From Cladorrhinum sp. PSN259 (Eukaryota; Ascomycota; Sordariomycetes; Sordariales; Podosporaceae): a DNA stretch of 64,000 nucleotides. The stretch's first letter is position 1. Every line of letters begins with the position of its first letter. The stretch covers positions 558,001 to 622,000 of the forward strand of contig MU867075.1 of the NCBI GenBank assembly GCA_033725935.1, read 5' to 3'. Shown piece after piece: positions 1 to 12,061 of the stretch. The notes beneath the pieces are model-generated. The model was not told the origin of the DNA and made no database searches. It saw only the letters and a program-made list of their open reading frames with translations. The position numbers were made by a program, and so were the translations under genes.

Positions 1-1030
1 TTCGGAAAGGGCCACGCCGGCGAGGCGCTATTGGTGGTCGATGCTCCTCGGGGTATATGAACTCGGTTTCAGCCCCCTTCTCACCAGGTATCTGAAATAG
101 TTGGGATGGATAGGTGGTATCTACGAGCATTGGCGCAGATACATGGCCTGGTCGACGACCATCAGCACTCGGTGAGCGCGAACGTGATCGTTCTCTTTCA
201 CGCTTGGCTTGTTGATCAATAAGATCGGTCTCGCCGCTGATCATGACCACACGCTGTGACATGGCTCTCATAATAGATCCTGCCCTCTGGAGCGCGCCAG
301 TCGTGGATGGGGAGCGTGACCGACGGCGGCCAACTGGCGAGAGATTGTCTCCATAACTTCGATGCCTATCTGCCGCAAAGCCCGGTTCCAAATCGAAACC
401 CAACATCTGGGTGCTCCGTGAGCGAGAGGGAGTATTTCCGAGATCAGACACAGTCTGAAAGCTATTCCGCGGCGTTGCTTCTCCTCCTGGGGCTCCCAAC
501 CGACCGATGGGCTGAGCCGAGGGCTTCAGGGGAACTCTATCTGACTCCAAAGAGTCCGTATCGGCTCGCTCGTCATAATATGGCTGAGGAACATGGTATG
601 AATCGTCGGCCGAGGGGAGGAAATGTGACGAGGCAGAGGGATTCATTATGTCGGGAGGTAGCGCAAACTGTAGAGCCATGTGGTCTATTGGTGAGTGATT
701 GCCACTGGTGCCGCCAGTCGCTCCAACATCTTCATGTATTGCGTATGGATTTTCCCAATACGATGAAAACCCGAGGGCATTCGCCGACATGGCAACCGGC
801 GAGGCCGGCGCCCTGTTGTTTCCATTCTGAGTTGCGCTTCCTGCTCCTCCTCCTGCTCCAGCTCCAGATATCCCAACACTGAGGCCGAGGCTTGGGACGC
901 GGTTCCCTCCACTTGCGCCGTTGCCATCGGATGAGCGTTGGAGGTCTTGTAAAGGTATTGACTGCGGGGGAGGAATCGAGCCCGAGGCGTACGAGGTGCG
1001 TCGTGGGGTATGGGGCGTATTATTGTTCAT
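1..1030 (-). CDS. cch1: Voltage-gated calcium channel Cch1-like, N-terminal part (partial)
   Basis: The minus strand is open from an ATG at 1030 to the left edge (343 codons, no stop), so only the N-terminal cytoplasmic part is present. It starts MNNNTPHTPRRTSYASGS, is rich in Ser, Gly and Pro, has several RSRSxS stretches, and contains GSIMRAMSQRVVMISGE near residues 250-266, which resembles the RAMS-RVV segment I remember from the N-terminus of fungal Cch1 channels. Cch1 is the pore subunit of the high-affinity Ca2+ uptake channel of the plasma membrane and works with Mid1. No membrane segment lies inside the window, so the call rests on this N-terminal signature alone. An intron beginning near position 80 (CCTG followed by gtgaga) cannot be excluded. 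Upstream to the right lies its long 5' region. Confidence 0.6.
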   Translation of the reverse strand, partial: MNNNTPHTPRRTSYASGSIPPPQSIPLQDLQRSSDGNGASGGNRVPSLGLSVGISGAGAGGGAGSATQNGNNRAPASPVAMSANALGFSSYWENPYAIHEDVGATGGTSGNHSPIDHMALQFALPPDIMNPSASSHFLPSADDSYHVPQPYYDERADTDSLESDRVPLKPSAQPIGRLGAPGGEATPRNSFQTVSDLGNTPSRSRSTQMLGFDLEPGFAADRHRSYGDNLSPVGRRRSRSPSTTGALQRAGSIMRAMSQRVVMISGETDLIDQQAKRERERSRSRSPSADGRRPGHVSAPMLVDTTYPSQLFQIPGEKGAETEFIYPEEHRPPIAPRRRGPFR

Positions 1031-2701
1031 GTTGCCAAGGGCAAGCTGACGGTGGGTGGCTGTTCTAAAGAGCAAGATGTCGCGCTCATAACATTGGCGG
1101 GCAGTCTCTCATTATTGCATGTGTCTGTATTTCGTATAGTAGATATCGGTCTCGAACTCGGTCTCCTCGGGCAAAAGCAATGCACAAAAACAAATGAACT
1201 CGCAGCACGAAGGTGGGTGTGCCGTGGTTGGCGGCGGCGCAAAAAGAAAAGGGATGGATGTGCAGATAGAGAATCTGGGGCGGTCCAGATGGTCGGTCGG
1301 GAATGGTGATGACTGCGCCGCACAAACACGGCCAAGCAACCACAGCGCAAGATAGTTCGAGTACTGTACAATACCTGATTTGGAAGCCGCAGTGCACACA
1401 TCAACTTTCAGCTTCCTCCCAAGATGGAAAGCTGAGGGCGCCGACCACAGTGCGCATTTACTGTGGGGTTGGATGTTCCCTTATTTCCCTGGTTTGTCGT
1501 GGGCGAAGCAGGCTGACTGCAGCTTTGATAGGAACAAGTACCATTAACGGCCGACGGCTGGGTACATTTCCATACATGCAACATCCTACCTACCCGACCC
1601 TCAAAGACCGGACACGCTGCAGCACCCGAGTGGACGAGAGGGTTTGAATGGAAAGTAGCTAAATTAAAACACCTTCCATGAGGAATCTCCTGGAAAATCT
1701 TGAGCTGTTGAATTGAACCACGATACGGCGTATAGCACCTTCCAGAGCATCCTATACCCCTGACACACAGTGTCGACAGTGGATGGTGTGACGGATCGTT
1801 GATGGACCCCACTTCTCAAGTCCATCTGAAACAGCTTCTTCATCAGAGTCTCGTTTTCATGTGCCGGAAGCGTCTTGGTCCTCGCTGGGGTGTAAGAAAC
1901 AATTTTCGTCAACTACAAATCAACGAAACTTTTGTTCCAGATGAACTGTTTGGCTCCTATGCATCTGGTCTGCATATACCCGATGGTTTCGAGTTGTGGT
2001 GATCGATTGCTTTGAGTCTTGAAAATGTACAAGCCAAGGTATGCATCTTCTGTTAGTGGATACGGGTACGGGTACATCCTATCCAGCTTAAAGGTACCGG
2101 GACTGCGTAAGCCAGTTTGATGGAGTTCTTCAAGAAGCCAATTCTCCAGGTCGAGAGGGGAGATTCTTGTTGAAGACTGGGGGTTTTTTTTGGTTTTTTT
2201 TTTTTAAATACCCCACGCTTGATTGACTGACTGTAATAAATATTTCATGTGTATTGCATAATTACAGAGCGCGACCCAAGTTCCAGGCTGCCAAGCAAGC
2301 CGCAGGTCAACTAGGGCGTCCACTGAACAAGGGCAAAAGTGGGGCTCAATTCCAAGTCGCGTCTTCCATTCTCCATGCCGCGTTGCTGATGGATTAACCT
2401 TGGAAGTTTGGTTTGGACTTTGGTTCGACATTGACTGTGAAGCTGCAGCACTACACCTCTTTTCGAGCCTCACCGAACACAACAGCCTCGACTCGCCAAT
2501 CATCCGATTATTTGGCCATGAGCGACTGCTTGGCCGGTGCAGTTCTAGTTAAACCAAATTTTTAAAGAAAAAAGCCGAGTCTTCGCCATCGCCGTTGCGC
2601 GCCTCGTACGTCGCACTCGTACTCTCGCCTGTGCTTTAACGCAAAGACCCGATACCGTATCTACCAACCATCGCAAAAGGATTTCGATACATACCGAAGA
2701 T
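1031..2701. other. Intergenic, divergent promoter region
   Basis: This 1.67 kb spacer lies between the divergent Cch1-like gene and the PHD gene. I see no convincing gene. A T/G homopolymer stretch lies at about 2180-2206. The CT-rich 2560-2701 part is probably the 5' leader of the PHD gene. Confidence 0.6.
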
Positions 2702-5254
2702 ATGCCAGCTGTCCGCAAGCGGGCGCTGCAGGAGCTTGACTCCGACAATGCCCAATCTGCGAAGCAGCCATCTTTGCTCCAGCGCATCAGGAATATGTGG
2801 CAGTTTGCGAATCTATATCAGTTCATCATGCTGTTCGGGAGAGCTCTCAAACTCGACGACAATATGGACATAGCAGTGGGTTCACCTCGCCTCACTAAAG
2901 CATACGGATAGGAGTGAGATGGAAAGGGAAATGTGGGCTAATATGACGGCTGCTCTAGGATTTGGAAGCCGAGTGCCTCAAACCGGGTTCTATGGCTCTG
3001 CAGAATATTGGGCTTGGTTTCCTCAAGTTTCTTTCCTCCCATCGTGGTTTGACGTACGCAATTTCCGGTTCTGATGCGCCATGCCCTTGCCATTATACTT
3101 ACTATATCCTGAACACAGACACGAACTGTTTGACGAGTACACAAGAAGACAGTTTCTTAGCAAAGCACCAGGCAAAAACCCTTTTGGCACTGACGAAATA
3201 CCGGCCCGATTCGCCGACTTTGATGTTTTTACCAAGGTATGTGGCTATAAGGTTGCCCAAGGTCTCACAGGTGTGTACTTGGCTGACGGCACAACATTTC
3301 ACAGGTTCGTGTGCTACACCAAATGACCCAGCTCATCATGATGAACCCTGAGCGAGTTCGAGAAAAAGCCGAGGAGCAAAAGGATTCGGATCAAACAAAC
3401 TGGGTGCGTCATATTTGGAACTGCCGAACCCCATGCAAGCGCATTGCCAAGCTAACGTATGAGCAGAGGATTGAGGCGTACGGATGGGATCGTCAGGATC
3501 GTACTTACTTTGTGCTCGATGACAACCGCGTGTATCGCATGACTGAAGCGCCTCCGGCTGCAGCGAAACCAAAGAAGAATACCAAAAAGGCCAGAGCAGC
3601 ACAGCGCGCCACCAAGCGGAGACGTGTATCCTCCGGAATTGCCAGTGACGCGGAGGACGATGCTGGTGATGAGGCCTCGGAAATTGGGCTTTCAGCTGAG
3701 CTTGAAGATGACGGATTGGGCGGTATGAAGTGGGAGTGTTTGGCAGTCACACTGGAAGAGGTCCGGGAGCTTCTTTCGACCTGGCAGAAAACCAAAGATG
3801 CCAACGAGAAGATCTTGCGTGATCAGCTTCAGGAACATCTTCTTCCCATTCTCGAACAACAAGAGGAATCGAGGAAGCGCAAGCAGCAACAGCGGGAAAA
3901 GGAATTGCTCAATTTGGAGAAGATGGCCCATGCGAAGAGGTCCAGCCGAATTGCGGGGAAACTGGAGCACCAGAAGATGGAGGAGCAAGCCCGTGAGGAG
4001 GAGCGCAAACGGCGGGAGGAGGAGGTCGTGAGACGGAAGGAGGAGAAACGGCGCGCAAAGATGGAGCAGGAGCGGAATACTCGACTGTTGTCTCGAGAAC
4101 AACGACTCAAGGAACGAGAGGTTCGACGTGTCAAGCACGAAGAGGAGTTGGCTCACCTTTCCGAAGACAGCAAGTCCACCAGCTCAGGGATTGCTCGAAT
4201 GTCAGAGAGGCGACGACTCGCAGAGATCGAGAAGAACAAAAAGGCTCTCCAGGAACTCGATGAGGAACAAGAGGACTGGATCTTTGACTGCATTTGTGGT
4301 GCCTACGGTCAAATTGACGACGGAACTCATAGTGTGGCATGCGAAAGATGCAATGTTTGGCAACACAGCAAGTGCCTTGGCATTGCTGAAAGTGAGGCGG
4401 ACAAGGATGATTTCCACTTCATCTGCAACCCCTGTCGCCAACGTGAACATCCTCAGAAGATCAAGCTAAAAGTTAAGCAAGCTGAAGGAGCCGCCGCAGA
4501 GAAGGGCGCAACAACTTCTTCGCCCATTACTAGCTCTGTGCTGCCGGATATCTCGACTGCCAAGTCAGCGGAGGGTCCCACGGAGGAGGAGGAGGTTGCA
4601 CCTGCTACGAAGCCCTTGAACGGCCAGGCAAACAATCCTTTTTCGTCGCCACATCCGAATCTATACCCGCCAGGTCATTCGCTTCCTAGCCACGCTTCGC
4701 GCAAGACCGACCATGATGGAGGAGCATCTACAGAGGAAATACCACAATCCAATGGAGTTTCCATGTTCACCGGAAGCAGCCCTTCGCCAACAAAGCGACC
4801 ACAACCTCCCTCGTCGCCGCCAACAAAGACGGCCCCAGCCGTGTCCTCCACTCTTGGCGGCGAGCTGGACCCATCTCTTCCCGCTCGCCAACTTGGCAGC
4901 ACACCATCTGCCTCGACAATGTTGCCACATTATCCCCCTGCTCGCTCACAAGAGGGAACGGCTGACGGGCGGGCATCGCAGTTGCCGTTGCCACCTTCGA
5001 GCAGTGGCTTGTCCCCGACCAAGCAGCCGTCACCACCTGCTTCTCAGCGTCGTAACCTGAACGGCCTTGCCACAGGCGTCGGCGCTCCTGGCGCGGTAGT
5101 GTTTCCTCCCGTGGCAGCGTTATCGCCTTCTCCCGGTCAACAGATCCTGACGCCTCCGGTCAAGCACGCTGAGCCTGTCAAAGCTTCAAGTCCTCTGCAG
5201 TCACCCCCGACGTCACAGGCGCAAGTACCTATTCAGTCTCCCACCAATGCTTAG
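2702..5254 (+). CDS. DDT/WHIM/PHD-finger chromatin protein
   Basis: Five exons: 2702-2875, 2959-3053, 3119-3236, 3305-3403 and 3467-5254, giving 757 residues. Introns are 63-83 bp with clean GT-AG ends; the last is 63 bp, so the frame also reads through it. Exons 1-3 give a DDT-like domain (residues about 20-110; motifs YQFIMLFGRALKL and LGFLKFLSSHRGL). Residues about 130-195 form a WHIM-like segment (VRVLHQMTQLIMMNPERVR, then RIEAYGWDRQDRTYFVLDD). A long charged coiled coil covers about 240-420. A C4HC3 PHD finger lies at about 437-486 (CICGAY, CERCNVWQHSKC, CNPC). The last 270 residues are Pro/Ser-rich and disordered. DDT plus WHIM plus PHD is the architecture of ISWI-partner and histone-reading proteins, so a nuclear chromatin-remodelling role is inferred. 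I do not assign a named orthologue. Confidence 0.85.
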
Positions 5255-8200
5255 AAGCTACTGGGTACGGTGTACGCAGGATGAGGGGATGCCTGGTTGG
5301 TTTTTGTTTAATTTGGTGGGCTTTCTTGTACACATAGATGGGTCTCTGAATATCTTTGTAGGGAAATATTTGACAAGGGGATGGTGTATCTCGGTTGGCT
5401 AAATGTTAAACTAGAATTTTTCTTGTTCGTTTACAAAGGTAAAGGGGAATTGGGTTGGGTTTGGGGCATTGTTTGGCGGGTTGGATGTGTATGATGGAAT
5501 GGGGATAAAGGGACATAACCCAATTTTTTCATTTTTTTTTTTTTTCATTCTGCGTTGATAGGAGTATGTTGTATTTCACACATTAAGCATTAATTCGTAT
5601 TATTCTGATCTTTCTGCTGTTCATAAGAGGTGATATCTCATATTTGGCGGGTGGACATCCGGCGGTGTGTGGAATGGATGGTTTTTCTGGACTAGAGAAC
5701 GGGGAGCAGCAACCGGCAGAAGCGTTGAAGGAGGATCTCACTGTCTGCAGATTCATTTTGTCGTGGTTTGGCGTTTTGTGAGAGATGTGAAGTATCAGGA
5801 ATTTGAAGAAAGGGGCGCGGGGGGGGGGGTTCCAGTTTGTACGTTTAGTCATATTCTCTCTTCTACGCATGAGACGAGAGGAGGTATTTTGATCTTGCTC
5901 TCTCCCTCGTCTTGGTTTTTTTTGGGGGGGGGTTTTTTTTTTTTTTGGGGGGGGGGGGGTTTTGGCGGCTATATAAAATAAGGTGGCGGCAATGTCAGAA
6001 TACTTACTTACTACAACTAGATACACATGATGTGTTACCTGACATGACGGAGCTAAAAAAGAAGTTAATCGTGGACACGAACTCCTGGCCTGAGCTTTTT
6101 TTTTGGGTGGAGGGGAGAAGTGAGAATTGACGGTTAGGATGAAGTGAGTTTGAGTTGGTGGGTGGTGGGTGACTGAAACAAGTTCCATCCTCCTCCTTCT
6201 GTCTTTAGTTTATACTTTCTTGCTTCCCACTCGTGTCCCGCCTTTTGAAATTTATGGGTTTAGCGGAAGAGCAAAAGGGTTTCTGATTGGGAGGGGGTTT
6301 TTTTTTCTCGGGGACCTGCAGATTGAGGATGCATTGCATGCTACCAGTCGTGGGTGAGGGATGGGGAAGGAAGGAAGGAAGCGAGGGTGGGAGGAGTGTG
6401 TGTGGAGAAGTTTGATATACATGTTCAGGTACAACAAGATGCAGATACATAAAAACAACGGATGTCTTTCTATTTTCTCTCAACGCCGTTCGTGTGTTTG
6501 GTTCATATTTAACTACCCTTGGATTTTTAACGACAATGTTTGCCATTGATTCAAAGCCCAAAATAAAACAAAAACGATACTTTCTTTTGAAGATGTTCTT
6601 TCTTACCCCTGATGTTTCCTTCCCCCCTCCCAAAAAAAAACCTTAACGAAATAAGCAATGTCCGCCCTTCTGTGCCTCGCTGTACGACTGATGTTCAAAC
6701 AGTCGTGGGCTAATGCAGCTACCCGGGCGTCTTGCAGGGAGGGCGACCAATTAACAATCAGTTACACCAACATGGCTGATAATTAGGCGACAGGCAAAGA
6801 GGGAATGGAAATCGGATGTTCGCCTCTTACTCAGTCATGTGTGTGAATCTCGGGATGTCAATTTTTGGGGGAGATACATAGCTCGGCAATCATTGGACGG
6901 GCAGGGAGGTAGCGGAAACTGTCAAAGAAAATGGATTTGGCCCTGGGAGAGGCAACGGGGAAGTCAAAGAACAGTACGTGCAACTCGGTATGTGCCGATT
7001 CGCCAGTTCCAGGTTGTCGATGAAGAGACTGAAGAGGCCCAAGGGGGGGGGGGGGTTGAGACACCGCTTCCGGGATGTACCCATCCACATTCCAGGCGCC
7101 CAAAAAGTACCTACCACTTCTCTCAATCCGACGACAATCTACCACATATGACGGTAACATGGACGTAAAATAAAGCACCGGAAAGCGGGCGAGTCCATGC
7201 TGCTCTTCGAGAAAACCGGAAGGGTAGATGCGTAGATCGGTTCTCTGCAGGAACACGTGGAGCAGGTCCTGACTCCAAGACAAAAATGTCTATCAGACCG
7301 CTTCCAAAGTCGGTCGGGGCGTGCTCTAACCAGGCGCTCGGGAAGAGGCAGTAGATTAATCATCCCAACCATGCAGCAGCACCAGCAGTAGCAAACCATG
7401 TGTGTTTTACAGCTAGCCCTTCTCCCTCGTAGGCCTGAACGCGGATAAGTTGCCAACGAGCAGCGTACGGTAGATTTTGCCATAGCTGCCATCCAGAATC
7501 TGTCCGCAAGTGCGGGCAGCGCTTCCGAATGCGTCAACGACCCCAAAGCTAGATGCAGTAGCTCAGCAGGTTAATTCCTGGGGAAACGATTGGTAATAAA
7601 GAGAATACAAAAACGCAACCGGCCCCCCTTCCTCTTTTTCCAACGCCTTCGTGAATTTCTCCCCGAGACAAAGCCCGTGCTGCCACGTTCATTGAGGCGG
7701 CAGAAAGCAGAGACAGCCAGACCACCAAGCTGCAGCCCACGTCTGCTGCCTCTCTCAACCCTAGTGCCCATCAGAGAGCCCGGAATCAGGACAAAGAAAC
7801 GTCTAGCAAGCAGTAGCAACACTATCGACCTTGCAAAGGCAGTACCAGAATCGTGCAAGGGCGCAGCTCCATCGCAAAGCACGGTAGCACCAAAGAATCG
7901 TACAAGGAAAAGAGATAACTTGCTGTTATACTTGTTGTTCTTGTTGTTCTTGTTGTTGTTGGTGCCGTCGCCGTTGCTGTTGTTTATCGAAAAGGCCTGC
8001 CGCCACCGCCAGGAGGACGCAGTGCTAGGCAAAGCCTGCAGGACGGGCTGTCGCAAAAGGTTCGTGCCATCCACTGCACTCTCTTCACACTTTGCACACT
8101 CTGGGCCAGCCGTGAGACAGAGGCTCCTTACACCGCCAAAGTGCACACCTAGTCTTCAGCCATTTCCATGCAGAGACCAGATCTCGCGGCATCGCTCCCT

Positions 8201-8518
8201 ACAGGACGCAAGAGTTCCACCCACTCTCCGGACACCATCCGAAGACCAACCCTGACTTCCAAACCATATCGCCCTAGTTGTAGCTGACAGCTGCCCAGTC
8301 CCAAACACACATAAGGGACAACAGAAGAACCCCCTTTTCCCTTGATCAGATTCCTCCTTGAGTGGTTCCTAGATCGATGATCCAGCAGAATCGCATTCTT
8401 GTCCAGAGAAAAGATATTCCAGCTAAAGTTTCCTGTGCGATCATATCCTTCGATTTGTACCATTGACCTTTGCGACGCCGCACCCGAATAGTCCGAAGAA
8501 GTTGTCGCAAGCGGAACC
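5255..8518. other. Long intergenic stretch with homopolymer runs
   Basis: These 3.3 kb hold the 3' end of the PHD gene and the promoter and leader of the HMG-box gene. Low-complexity G and T blocks occur at 5818-5830, 5913-5960, 6293-6306 and 7040-7053. A CTTGTTGTT-type repeat lies at about 7931-7962. Open frames here (for example 7590-8255 +) show no family signature, so I annotate no gene. Confidence 0.55.
7931..7962. repeat. CTTGTTGTT-type microsatellite
   Basis: A short trinucleotide-like repeat of CTT and GTT units in the presumed leader of the HMG-box gene. It accounts for the poly-Leu and poly-Asn runs in the open frames that cross it on both strands. Confidence 0.7.
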
Positions 8519-10286
8519 ATGGACCATAGCCTGCCACTCTCGCCAGCCATGTCGAAAGGGGAAGCATTACCACTTGGTTTCAGCGAGCTGTTGCAACACA
8601 ACCAAAGCATTTCCTCTGCACCGCGCGAGGCAGCTACTTCAGATTTAATCCGAGTACAGTCACAGTCGCCATCCAGATACGGGACGCCGTTGCCCCAGTC
8701 TCATCATCTCCAGAGTTTTGACCCCTACCAACAACAACTCGGGGGGAGCCAGCTTGTAGGGACTTGTTTGCTTGTCGATGTCGAGTAGGGTTGGCTAATG
8801 CATGTTGCCAGGCGGGATATCAACAAACGATGTACCAGCATGACAGTAGCCCATACGGGCCCCTCCCAGAGGTAAGGTGCAAACTGTCGGTGTCGGATTC
8901 TCAGACGAGCTGATTGCTGACGAATTACTTTTCCAGGCGAACTTACCCTACAGCACGCCGGCGACATCGCCGCCAACCCCATCTCGGGCATCAGATATGA
9001 TGAGCATACGGAGTGGCGTAATCGGCAAGGCACTGGCGCCCAAAAGCACACGAATCGAGAAGGCGGCGGCCAAGAAGAAGAAGAAGGAACGGGCCAAGCC
9101 TGCTAAGAATGTGCCAGCTATTGACAGGCCCATGAGCGAGCTGACCAAGGATTCGACCATTGAGATTGCCGACATCGAGAGCTACGTCCACCGCTCTGCT
9201 CAAGTACGGCAGGATGAGGTGAAGGACTGCAAGAAGAACCCAGGCAAGATCAAGAGGCCCATGAACGCCTTTATGCTTTACCGAAAAGCATACCAGCAGC
9301 GCGCCAAAGAATGGGCGTCTCAGCACAACCATCAGGTGGTGTCAAGGGTATGCGGATCGAGCTGGCCCCTTGAACCCGAGCACATCCGCGCGCAATTCAA
9401 GACCTGGGCCGATATTGAAAGAGACAACCATCAAAAGGCGCACCCCAACTACAAGTTCACGCCGTCCAAGCCTCAGAAGCCCGTCAAGTACGACGACAAC
9501 TTTGACCACAGCGAAGCCTCGGACCTTGACGAGTTTGGGGAGTGGCACTCAGGTCCCGGCATGCGTTCATCCACCAACACACCCAACGATGACAGAGAAT
9601 ACATTCCAAGCCGATCTGTGTATGCGGCGACACATCACCACTTGATGATGCCGGGCATGGGGGGACCACACCAAACCCGGTCGGCTTTTGACTTTGGCGG
9701 TAGCCCGGCGAGGGGCATTGGATCTGGTTACGACGAAAGAGACCTGGCCAACCACTACTACCAACAACAAAGGCACTTTCACTTGGGTGGCATCGAGGAT
9801 GTCCTCAGACGCCAGACACCATCTCCCAGCATTGCCTTTCAATCCACACACGGGATGCACCCGAATTATGATCTTTCCCATTATCACCATGCAGCAACCC
9901 ATCAACAGCCGTTAGACCACGCGACTCATCCATCATCGCAACCGCACTCGCAGTCTCACCCTCAGCCGCAGCGTTTCGAGCAACGTATCGACCCATCCCT
10001 CATGACGCAAGAGGATGTATTGTTTGATTCGGCGGGAAACCTCAATTCCATGTCGGCTCTTTATGAAAACGGCGTTGGCAGCTCACAACAATCCTGGCAA
10101 ACAACGCAGCTGACAGTGAACCATGAACCCGAGAGCCAGTTCCAAACTTTCGCAGGGCTCGACGAGACACTGTCTGTAGAGCCACACGCGCAATATCTTC
10201 GTGACGCGGATGGCTGGCAGGTCGAGCATCTCCCCGACACAGGCCACTTTGACAGTAGCTGGGCGGAAACAAAAGCAGAAACGTGA
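8519..10286 (+). CDS. HMG-box transcription factor, Ste11/FMF-1-like
   Basis: Three exons: 8519-8755, 8812-8871 and 8937-10286, giving 548 residues. All junctions are in phase 0; the first donor (GTAGGG) is the least certain. A Lys-rich patch at about 143-152 (AAAKKKKKERAK) may be nuclear-localising. The HMG box lies at about 203-275 (IKRPMNAFMLYRKAY, then SWPLEPEHIRAQFKTWADIE and AHPNYKFTPSKP). The RPMNAF core and the YKFTPSKP end place it among sequence-specific SOX/Ste11-type boxes rather than non-specific chromatin HMG proteins. The rest is rich in His, Gln and Ser and probably disordered. The box resembles Neurospora FMF-1 and the Podospora counterpart of fission yeast Ste11, which act in fertility and mating-type gene control. 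That identity is from memory. The leader upstream is long. Confidence 0.82.
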
Positions 10287-11094
10287 TGATCGCCGGTGGT
10301 GAAGCAAAGATGATGATGACAAGAATGTAAAGTTGCAGTGTATTATTATTTTTTTCACCCAGAGTCCTGATAGGGGCTTCAAGAAATTGGCATAACAGCG
10401 CTTGGACAGCCGATATGATTTTGACCTTGGGTTGATTTTCTTTGGGTAAAAAGAGGAACAGGCACGCGCCTGCGGGTTTTGGACGGGCATCTTTTATTTT
10501 GGTTTATTCCTTTTTGGGACGGGGTTGAATACCATCGTATGATATCAGAGAAGAGAGAAAGCGGGAAGGAGGAAGCAAATAGTTACCTTTTTGTGTACAT
10601 ATTGTAATAATCTTTTCCTTGATCATGCATTCACCTTCGTTGCTTTGAATCTTTTGGCTGGTTGGTCGGATCATGACAATGCGATTGTGGTCTGTTCTTT
10701 GTTCGGGTTGTCTGTCGGGTCTGTAGAAATAGGTGCTCTCTTTCCTGTTTAAAGACTTCCTTTAAAATGGCAATGTAATGGTATCACATATTGTGGTGTT
10801 ATCAAATGAAAGGAAGGATTCCGGGAAAATAAAGAAAACGATGAGTTCCAAGTGTGGTTGAAGATGGAAGGCGCGAAGTCAGAATGACATTGTTCGATTT
10901 TGATGGATAGTTGAATATAGTGTATTGTATGTATGCACTTATGGGGTATCATCCCAATCTAGCCCGGGCATTACCCCTTGGCGCGCGTGGATCAGCGGGC
11001 GGGAGTTCAAGCTTCACGGAACCTTGCCGCATCGTCACCTCCCAACCTACTTCTTGGGATTCAGACCAACACCCCCAAATAAGGCACGAGCAAA
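10287..11094. other. Intergenic between HMG-box gene and EMC5
   Basis: About 0.8 kb of AT-rich 3' region followed by the short promoter of EMC5. I see no gene. Confidence 0.6.
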
Positions 11095-11583
11095 ATGACG
11101 TTCATATCAAAAGCCATCACGACCTTTGGCGGTATACTACTAGCACATGCGTAAGTGTTGCTACTCAATAGCAGAGTGACAACCGTGCTAATACTCGCAC
11201 TCAGTTGCTATTCTGCCCAGGAGCATTCGGCGCTGCAATCATTCAGAGCCACCTCTACCGCCGCACTCACAGCTGGCCCAGCGGCTGCCGCTTCTCTTCC
11301 AGTGGATATAGTTCTCGAAACAATCGTGTCGACGTTCATTATTCTGCTCGGCTTGGTTCTCGGTACACGACCCTTGCGGCCGATACAATGGCGGGAATGG
11401 GCTGGTAAGATCGAGCGCGAGGGCGAGGAGGGCTTCAAGGACAGCAATGGGGATGTAAACAAGGACTATATCGGCAATCCATTTGCCATTTTTGAAAGCA
11501 GACCAAACTTTGTGGACATTCGAAAGCAGCGCAAAGAGTTCGCAGAGTGGGTGAAGAACGGGGGAGGGCAGAAAGGCCAATAA
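11095..11583 (+). CDS. emc5: ER membrane protein complex subunit 5
   Basis: Two exons, 11095-11150 and 11205-11583, give 144 residues; the intron has a GTAAGT donor. The protein starts MTFISKAITTFGGILLAHA and runs on into CYSAQEHSALQ, the usual start of the EMC5/Mmgt family. Two hydrophobic segments lie at about 5-22 and 52-72. The signature LGTRPLRPIQWREWAGKIE follows the second, and a cytosolic tail ends with DIRKQRKEFAEWVKN. EMC5 is a small core subunit of the EMC, the ER insertase for tail-anchored and multi-pass membrane proteins; the family was also described as a membrane Mg2+ transporter. The length is normal for the family and nothing is missing. Confidence 0.93.
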
Positions 11584-12061
11584 GCAAAATATTCTAGGAG
11601 TTACTATTATATCAATGGGATATGGGCGTTCTCAAAGCTACTTAGCATGCAAGTGGATGGTTCCAGGGTTGATGGGAACCTCTGAACTGGCATCTCAGTT
11701 CATGGATTGGCGGCCATAGGGATTAGCAGGGACGGAAGGTCGGGTATGCTCCTTCCCAATGTGCTTCCCTCAACGGCATCAGGTGTTCCGATGGCCGCGA
11801 CTCCGCTTCTCTGGGGAGCACAGTTGGATTAAGTTTGGAATCCTGAACCGGACGATATTCCATCCGGGTAGATGGTTTAGTGCTCTCGTCTTCTTCACCT
11901 CGTTACCTGCTCCAGGTAGTGATTTGAGAGGCATCTCACGGCCAGTGACGGACAATACCACTTCCAATATTGTCACAGATCTATAGCGCAACACATCTTA
12001 CAAATAACATTAAATATTGGCATTTAACAGTTCTTCTCGTCCGTCCATACCTGTTGTCACA
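11584..12061. other. Intergenic between EMC5 and MSH5
   Basis: A 478 bp spacer with the EMC5 3' end and the MSH5 promoter. I see no gene or distinctive motif. Confidence 0.55.

Noticed and set aside
307..882. 191-codon plus-strand open frame at the left edge
   Set aside because: It is the reverse shadow of the Cch1-like minus-strand frame, which runs through without a stop and has the more convincing residues.
5583..6188. 201-codon minus-strand frame rich in Pro and Lys
   Set aside because: It depends on G/T homopolymer runs read as Pro and Lys and has no homologue-like features.
6858..7283. 141-codon minus-strand frame between the PHD and HMG-box genes
   Set aside because: No domain or splice-linked partner was found, and it includes the G13 run at 7040-7053.
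7590..8255. 221-codon plus-strand open frame upstream of the HMG-box gene, overlapping a 191-codon minus-strand frame
   Set aside because: Both frames cross the CTT/GTT repeat, show no family signature and overlap each other; they are more likely chance frames in a long 5' leader.
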